DNA of 24,344 nt. Source: Seminavis robusta (taxonomy: Eukaryota; Bacillariophyta; Bacillariophyceae; Naviculales; Naviculaceae). The notes beneath the pieces are model-generated. The model did no database searches, was not told where the DNA came from, and saw nothing but the letters and a program-made list of their open reading frames with translations. Position 1 is the first letter of the stretch, and the number at the start of each line of letters is the position of its first letter. The stretch spans positions 1 to 24,344 of the forward strand of contig CAICTM010001690.1 in assembly GCA_903772945.1 (NCBI GenBank), written 5' to 3'. The position numbers were made by a program, and so were the translations under genes. Of the stretch, positions 19,145-24,344 are shown piece by piece.

Positions 19145-19575
19145 GACCTGGCTGGGTGCTTGTTTTATTATGCGCCGCCAATCTGTCGAGGAGGACTGTT
19201 CCGAGTCCTCCTATAGTACTTGTAGATTAGTATTAAGTCACTGCATAGCCTCTATGATGGTGTTAGTTTTGCTTTGGACGTTTGGTTGTGGTACATGTAC
19301 CGGTACCTCCAGGGGCTGCCTTATCCAGATCTGGCGTTGGACGAAATGTATCTTTTGGCCCTACTACGGTAGTACCGTGTGCATACACACAAGGATTTCA
19401 ATGATCGGCCACACAAGTGCCGCACTGTTTGCTACGCTCAGAATTCCAAGCTGTCCACGCTTTCACTTCAAAACTTGGGGTCGTTGCGTCCATTCTCTGG
19501 TGTATGATTGTATCCTCTAGAGCTTGCAGGCATACATAGCTAGTAGCTGTTCCTTCTTATCGTAATCAGCAAGCC
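19145..19575. other. Spacer between two plus-strand genes
   Basis: No gene is supported; a 157-codon plus frame that starts inside the U-box gene is out of frame with it and has no protein-like features. A TACCGGTA at 19298-19305 sits within GTACATGTACCGGTACC. Confidence 0.5.
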
Positions 19576-20834
19576 ATGAACGACATGAACGACATTATGA
19601 TAGGTGATATTCAAGTTGTTCCGGTACCTGCGGTCAACTTGCGCCGCATCAACACAGACACGTTAGAAGTGTTGTTCAAGGCTCACTTGTACGACTACTA
19701 CGTGATAGACCCTTTGGACGTGATTCACTGGACCGAAGCACTCAACAACAGCACGAGCATAGAAACTGTACTTATGGAAGTTCATCCAAGTATGTTCGAT
19801 CTACCGGAGAATATATACATGGCAAGGTTCATGGCTGCATTGGTTTCCTTGCCCAAGCTGACGACGTTGGATTGGCGTAGTCATAATGGCGCTCGCATGG
19901 AAATTCCCGCGGCTTTCGGCATCTTTGTGCTGCGACATGTGGTGGGCCTGACCAAGTTTTGTATGTGTCGGCATCACTTGGTTGGGACTGCTTTGGAGTT
20001 CGAAGAGCTTGCTCGATACCTTGAAGCCCACCATTCCCTATCATCGCTTCAAATCCACACTGTTCCAGAGGGGGTAATCTGCAAAGGCCCCTTGGTACAT
20101 GCTTTCTCTCGCATGCCTCAATTGAAGTCTCTCGACTTGTCATGTTTGTCAGTGTGGGGCATGGATCCACCAGACTTTGGTCGTATGTTTTCGAATCCAA
20201 GCCTTCAGAAGGTTGTGCTGAAGGACTTTGATCTAGATGAACAAATTGCGCCGGCCATTGTTCGGAGCCTAAGGCAGCGAGATCCAAGCAACCCCCTTCA
20301 GAAGCTCAGCCTCGATACCACAGGCACTCACAAAGCCACTGAGAGTGCTGCCATTGCGTTCATATTGTCAGCAAACGTACCTTTCCAGTTGCTGGAGATG
20401 TCTTTGGGGTCTTTGAGACTTTCTGATATGAACGTTTTTCAAACTATGGCTCAGTCTCTACGCTCCAATTCCACCCTTCAGATTCTCCATTTGAGGACAG
20501 ACAGTGACATTAGCTCGCTCAGTGATACGGTTTGGGGACCCTTTTTGGGACTGCTGGAAATCAACATGTCTTGGCAAGCATTCGCATCAAGCACAGGCAG
20601 CAAACTCGAGGGCGGTTTTTTCAGGAGATGCGTTCAATTCACAACCCCAAAGCTGAGTTCTTGCTAAAGCTGAACCGTGCAGGCAGGGGCAAGGTACTGG
20701 AGCTGATGCGGAGCGGAACGATGAGCAAGGACAAATGGGTCCGACTGCTGGCATCGTGCGATCTGGATTGTCGCTTCTACTTTCTATCTCTCAATCCATC
20801 CTTATGTCAAGGGCACTTCATTTCTAATGCGTAA
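19576..20834 (+). CDS. Leucine-rich-repeat protein, one frameshift near the 3' end
   Basis: The ATG at 19576 opens a 363-residue frame. The middle has repeats with the ribonuclease-inhibitor-like LRR pattern (for example LKSLDLSCLSVW, LQKVVLKDFDL, LQILHLRTDS). The natural C-terminus of this diatom protein type is in another frame: SIRIKHRQQ through FLLKLNRAGRGK, KDKWVRLLAS and SLNPSLC to a stop at 20834. The switch falls near 20566-20575 (ATGTCTTGGC), where one missing base would join INMS to LASIRIKHRQ. The joined product is about 419 residues. The frame break may be an assembly error or a real mutation; if real, the C-terminal cap of about 85 residues is lost. The role is probably protein binding; no signal peptide or membrane segment is seen. 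Confidence 0.75.
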
Positions 20835-21239
20835 AAAAAGGAACGAAAGGAGCGAAAACGCGGTTGAAGCAGCTACCAGCCACAAAGCCAGGCGCCAGCA
20901 GCAGTCGATCCCTTCCTCTGATTTTTTCGTTCACTGCAAGTGATGTTGCCCTTTTCTATGAGCCTTGTGGTATGTACCCGTACATGTCAAGCAATAAAGT
21001 GTGATATTCCTAGGATAATTCTCTAGAACACTCTCCTGGAAACAGTTGTTCCGAAGCATGCCCTTTTCTGACCATCCTTCAGTAATGCAGAGCCCACGAG
21101 ACATCAATCAGCAGGCAGGGAAGTAAATATGAATTCTCTAAGATTACGAAGGGGATGATTGTTACATGCACTCAAGTGCATAAGTTCTTCTTCTTTGTCG
21201 GGTTGTTTATTGTTGTTGGTGGTGTTTGTCTTTCTTTAG
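20835..21239. other. Spacer between convergent genes
   Basis: About 400 bp with 3' flanks of the LRR gene and of the second phosphatase. I see no gene or strong structure in it. Confidence 0.5.
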
Positions 21240-22876
21240 CTACGCCAACATGGCATCGGACGTGATTACAGGAGGGGGAACTGGGGCATCATTTTGTGGG
21301 TATCCATTATTCTGGACAAATACCCCCTCCTCCTCATGACCATTTTGTTGTGGCTGACCATTATGATTCTGGACAAAATCCTCCTCCGGCTGGACATGGT
21401 CGTGGAACTCGTCCGTTTTGGTACTACTACGAACCGTCGGTCGCTGTTTGCAAAAAGTATTCCACACCATCAAAATCATGAGGGTGGACACCATTCCGGC
21501 AAAATAGACGGCGGCATAGCGTGAATTGTTGTGACTACTGCACGACGATTGTGCAGGATGATGCAATTCGAGTTGATGTTGCAGACAAGCATCGGCTTTG
21601 GTATTGCCACAGGCGGTACACCATTCGGTGGGTGTCAATCGGCGCGTCCGTATTTCCTGCAAAAAGGAAAACAAATCGCATCCGTCCTTGACATCGGTCC
21701 GACACGTGTCCGACAAATGAATGGGCGAAAGTTCGGTGCTGGTACCGGACTTGTAAAAGATGCGAACGTAGAATTTCCAATACTCCGTTCCTTGATGGAC
21801 TTCGAAAATCAGAGCGGACGCATATTCGGGAATGACTCCCTCTTCGTGAAAGGGGATATTCATGGCGGCGTAGAGTCCGAGAAGTGTGGGATAATGGGCC
21901 GAATACAAGTATAATTTTTGTTGTTCCGCACTGCCTTGATACTTGTCCATGCGTGTGGCAATCCGGTCCAAGAGTGGTCCACCCACTTTGGACTCGGCCA
22001 TGTCGGCTCCAAATTTGAGCAATTCCACGGCATGGGCCAATTCTCGTACGGCCGTCCAATCTTCTCCTTGAATGGACGTGGCGACGGATGGATCCGGCAA
22101 GTCTCGACACGCGTCGTAAAAATAAGACCCCGCGGTTCCACACTCGGCCATGGCGACTTGAATGAGATCGTAGACATTCCAAATATCTTTAAGAGGAATA
22201 TATTCTCCATCCAAATGTTGGGCATACTCGGAAAATGCAGGAATCAGTGCCAATTTTCGTAAGAGATGCATACTATTGAATTCCATTTGCCGCCAGGTTT
22301 GAGTATTGTAGAGTTTCTCGAGTGTATCGTGATACGTGGGACACTTGTCGTACGCTCGCAAGTCAAAGTCATTGTGGCGGGCTTTGCTGTAAATGGGAAT
22401 GACGGGCGGAGTTTCTGGAATCAATTGAAGTCCCCGCGTGGCACTCGGAAAGAGCCCCAACAAGAGCGATTGCGCCGAGACCAACGTTCGTTCGTATGCC
22501 GAGGATTCCACATGGACGCGAATGGGATCGTACTCCGCCAATACATTGTCGGCAAAGCCCGTGGTGGAGCTATTACTGTAGTGTTCGCGCAACCAAACCC
22601 CCAATTGATACTGTTGTTGTTGTCCCAATGGAGTTAATAAACTGTCAATGGCAGTCTCACTTTCCGACAGCGAATCGGCATCTTTGGGCAATTGTCGGCG
22701 AGATCCATGGCGGGTAATCACATGGACTTGTTTCAAACTGCCGTCGTGGCTGTGACCCATCTCATCTTCGTGGGCTTCACACTGTACTACTAATGTAGCA
22801 GTCCACAGAAAAGACAGAGTGGTAGCAGCAGCAACGGATGGATCCCCATTCTGCTCAATAATCTTCTTGGAATCAT
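21240..22876 (-). CDS. Histidine acid phosphatase, membrane-anchored; start in a different frame
   Basis: The main frame ends at 21240 and keeps the signature RHGSR (His codon 22709-22707), a SSAYERT block with the active-site Arg, and SAHYPT (His codon 21894-21896), where the usual His-Asp reads His-Tyr. Paired Cys residues match the paralogue at 4665-6371. A membrane segment (AAVYFAGMVSTLMILMVW) is followed by a cytoplasmic tail with two FVQN repeats. The main frame has no ATG before a Met just upstream of RHG (it opens with TTG at 22982). An ATG at 22876 in another frame begins MIPRRLLSRMGIHPLLLL, a good signal peptide that matches the MIPRR start of the paralogue. I therefore place the start there and infer a frame change between about 22876 and 22770. 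The role is release of phosphate from organic esters at the cell surface or in a secretory compartment. Confidence 0.75.
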
Positions 22877-23504
22877 TGTTATTCTTGGCCAACTGAATAA
22901 ATAATAATAAGTATTGTGTGGTTGTCTCTTTGTAACTAATACAACTGACTAACTGGCTGTTATCTTGGATCCCCTCTAACAAAGTGATTGTAAGACTGCA
23001 AATGCATGCTGAATGGCTGATGGAGACCTTTCACTGGAGGTTCCAAGGAAGTTATTACTGTAGTTTGATCGTTATGACCTTGACTTGCCACCAAAAGCGT
23101 TCGCAAACGAACGGCAAAGTCTGGCAGCAATTATTTTCGGCCTGCCGGAGGAAGGAGGACAGACTGGGACCAGACCTTCGAGAAAGATCCAAAAGATATC
23201 CAATTGACAAAGCTGTGAAGCGTGAAAGCACGACAACGGCACACGAGACAACACAGAACACGGGGGAAATCGTCTCATTGCTACTGTATTGGTAAGAGCA
23301 TGGATGCAACCGTCCTGCCAATAGAAGAGGGCACTGATAATAACAAGAAGCAAACAAATACTAAAGAGCAACAAGGACTGGTGGCATTGCCATCATCGTA
23401 TCAGAAGGAGAAGATTCAAGAAGACGAAGCACTCCTCTCCTTTTCAGAACACAGCAAGAAACAACAGAAACGAACTATCTGGTGGACGTAGAAGACGACG
23501 ATAC
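22877..23504. other. Divergent promoter region
   Basis: About 630 bp between the minus-strand phosphatase and the plus-strand transporter, so it should carry both promoters. Only short frames are present, none supported. Confidence 0.5.
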
Positions 23505-24344
23505 ATGCCGAAACGACCCAAGAAAATCAACAAAAAGAAGCCGTTGCTGTCCTCGCAATCCCATTATTATTTTTCGTCTCCTACTAACAAATTGACCACA
23601 CGAGCCAAAGAACTCTACTCCCAATTGACCAATCCTTTAAATCAGCGGCAGTGTCGGAGATTTGGGAACCTTTATTCCACTCGCCGTGGCACTGGCACGA
23701 CAAAATGCCATTGCTCTCGCTCCCACGCTCTTTTGGGCGGGGTTTGCCAATGTCATGACGGGATGTGCCTGGGATGTACCCATGGGAGTTCAACCCATGA
23801 AAGCCATTGCCGCGACTGCCATTGCTCATGAATTGACAAACCGCATACAAGTCACCATTGCCGGTATATTCATGGGATTATTCATGATTGCCTTGAGTAT
23901 TACCAAGGGAATTGAACTGGTCAATTGGCTAGTGCAACGCCAGTGGTCAGGTAAGAACAAGAAAGGAATGTTATTGGAAAAGTGCTGTTTTATTGGGATC
24001 TCAACATTTTCTTTGACTGCTCCTAATCTTCTTCAACAACAACATCTATAGTGGTATCCAAATGGGAGTTGGAATCAACCTTGCCATTCGAGGTCTCGTC
24101 ATGATTCAAGGACTTTCTTGGTGGAGTGAAATCGATTGTATTGGTTTGGCATTGATCGTAGCCCTTGCGTGCCTTGTATTTGTTGAGGGAACCAACGCTC
24201 CAGCTCCACCACACCCAACCACAACTTCCAATGAGAACGAGGAGAGCAACAGCCGGACAACATCCTCCGCCCCGCCGCCACGACCGGTAGGACTCTACTT
24301 GTTTGGATTGGGACTAGTGTTGGCTATTTCATCGTCTTCTCTTG
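23505..24344 (+). CDS. MOT1-type molybdate transporter (sulfate transporter-like), cut by the window edge
   Basis: The ATG at 23505 begins a basic N-terminus ending in RAKELYSQLTNPLN. The transporter core then follows in a second frame: ISGSVGDLGTFIPL from 23641, and PMGVQPMKAIAA at about 23779, the hallmark of the MOT1 family. After the intron at 23951-24051 a third segment reads GIQMGVGINLAIRGL and continues open to base 24344. Two one-base shifts are needed: one near 23633-23642, and one near 23934-23937, where a single missing base would restore the family motif PTPVVSGIQ across the splice site. Relatives import molybdate for molybdenum-cofactor enzymes such as nitrate reductase. Several membrane helices are visible. 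The two breaks within 300 bp suggest assembly errors or a decayed copy. Confidence 0.78.
23951..24051 (+). other. Spliceosomal intron in the transporter gene
   Basis: Donor GTAAGA directly after CAG, acceptor TATAG before TGGTATCC, length 101 bp. The downstream exon reads GIQMGVGINLAIRGL, a family-conserved segment, and the upstream exon ends at VVS when read in the repaired frame, so the splice splits a Ser codon. This is the only intron in the window that I can support well. Confidence 0.8.

Noticed and set aside
19047..19520. 157-codon plus-strand frame
   Set aside because: It starts inside the U-box gene in another frame, and its composition is Cys/Trp/Ser-rich without any domain, as expected for spacer translation.
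22782..22835. A 54-bp GT-AG intron in the 5' part of the second phosphatase
   Set aside because: Its length is a multiple of three, so it does not bring the ATG at 22876 into the phosphatase frame.

Overview
The window looks like nuclear DNA of a pennate diatom or a close stramenopile relative. The basis is eukaryotic gene structure (single genes on both strands, long spacers, one clear GT-AG intron of 101 bp), a secretome with signal peptides and membrane anchors, and protein types common in diatoms: a short LRR protein with an LNRAGR-type C-terminus, histidine acid phosphatases, exostosin-like glycosyltransferases and a MOT1-type molybdate transporter. The genus is an inference and was not checked.

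Layout. 1-2650 (-): 5' part of a hAT-type transposase (BED-like finger plus RNase H-like region) that runs off the left edge and needs one frame change. 2686-3042: clustered short repeats just upstream of it. 3061-4664: no supported gene. 4665-6371 (+): a histidine-acid-phosphatase-like membrane protein that has lost its catalytic residues. 6933-8327 and 9011-10381 (-): tandem duplicate exostosin/GT47-like type II membrane proteins. 10598-11757: a non-autonomous element with inverted terminal repeats and about 19 copies of an 18-bp palindrome. 11977-13005 (+): unknown membrane protein. 13527-14057 (+): Mpv17/PMP22 family protein. 14634-15242 (-): CPBP intramembrane protease. 16070-17548 (-): secreted, probably GPI-anchored protein of unknown function. 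18266-19144 (+): U-box/Sel1-repeat protein. 19576-20834 (+): LRR protein with one frameshift. 21240-22876 (-): second histidine acid phosphatase, with the active-site RHG intact but its start in another frame. 23505-24344 (+): MOT1-type molybdate transporter, cut by the right edge, with two frame changes and one intron.

The genes do not form one pathway. The related pieces are the tandem glycosyltransferase pair and the two acid phosphatase paralogues about 15 kb apart on opposite strands, one apparently catalytically dead. The most unusual structure is the palindrome-array element at 10.6-11.8 kb. Two window-wide signals also stand out: the 8-mer TACCGGTA occurs 11 times where about 0.4 are expected, and single-base frame breaks fall in four genes, three of them in the last 4 kb, which suggests either assembly indels or decay.
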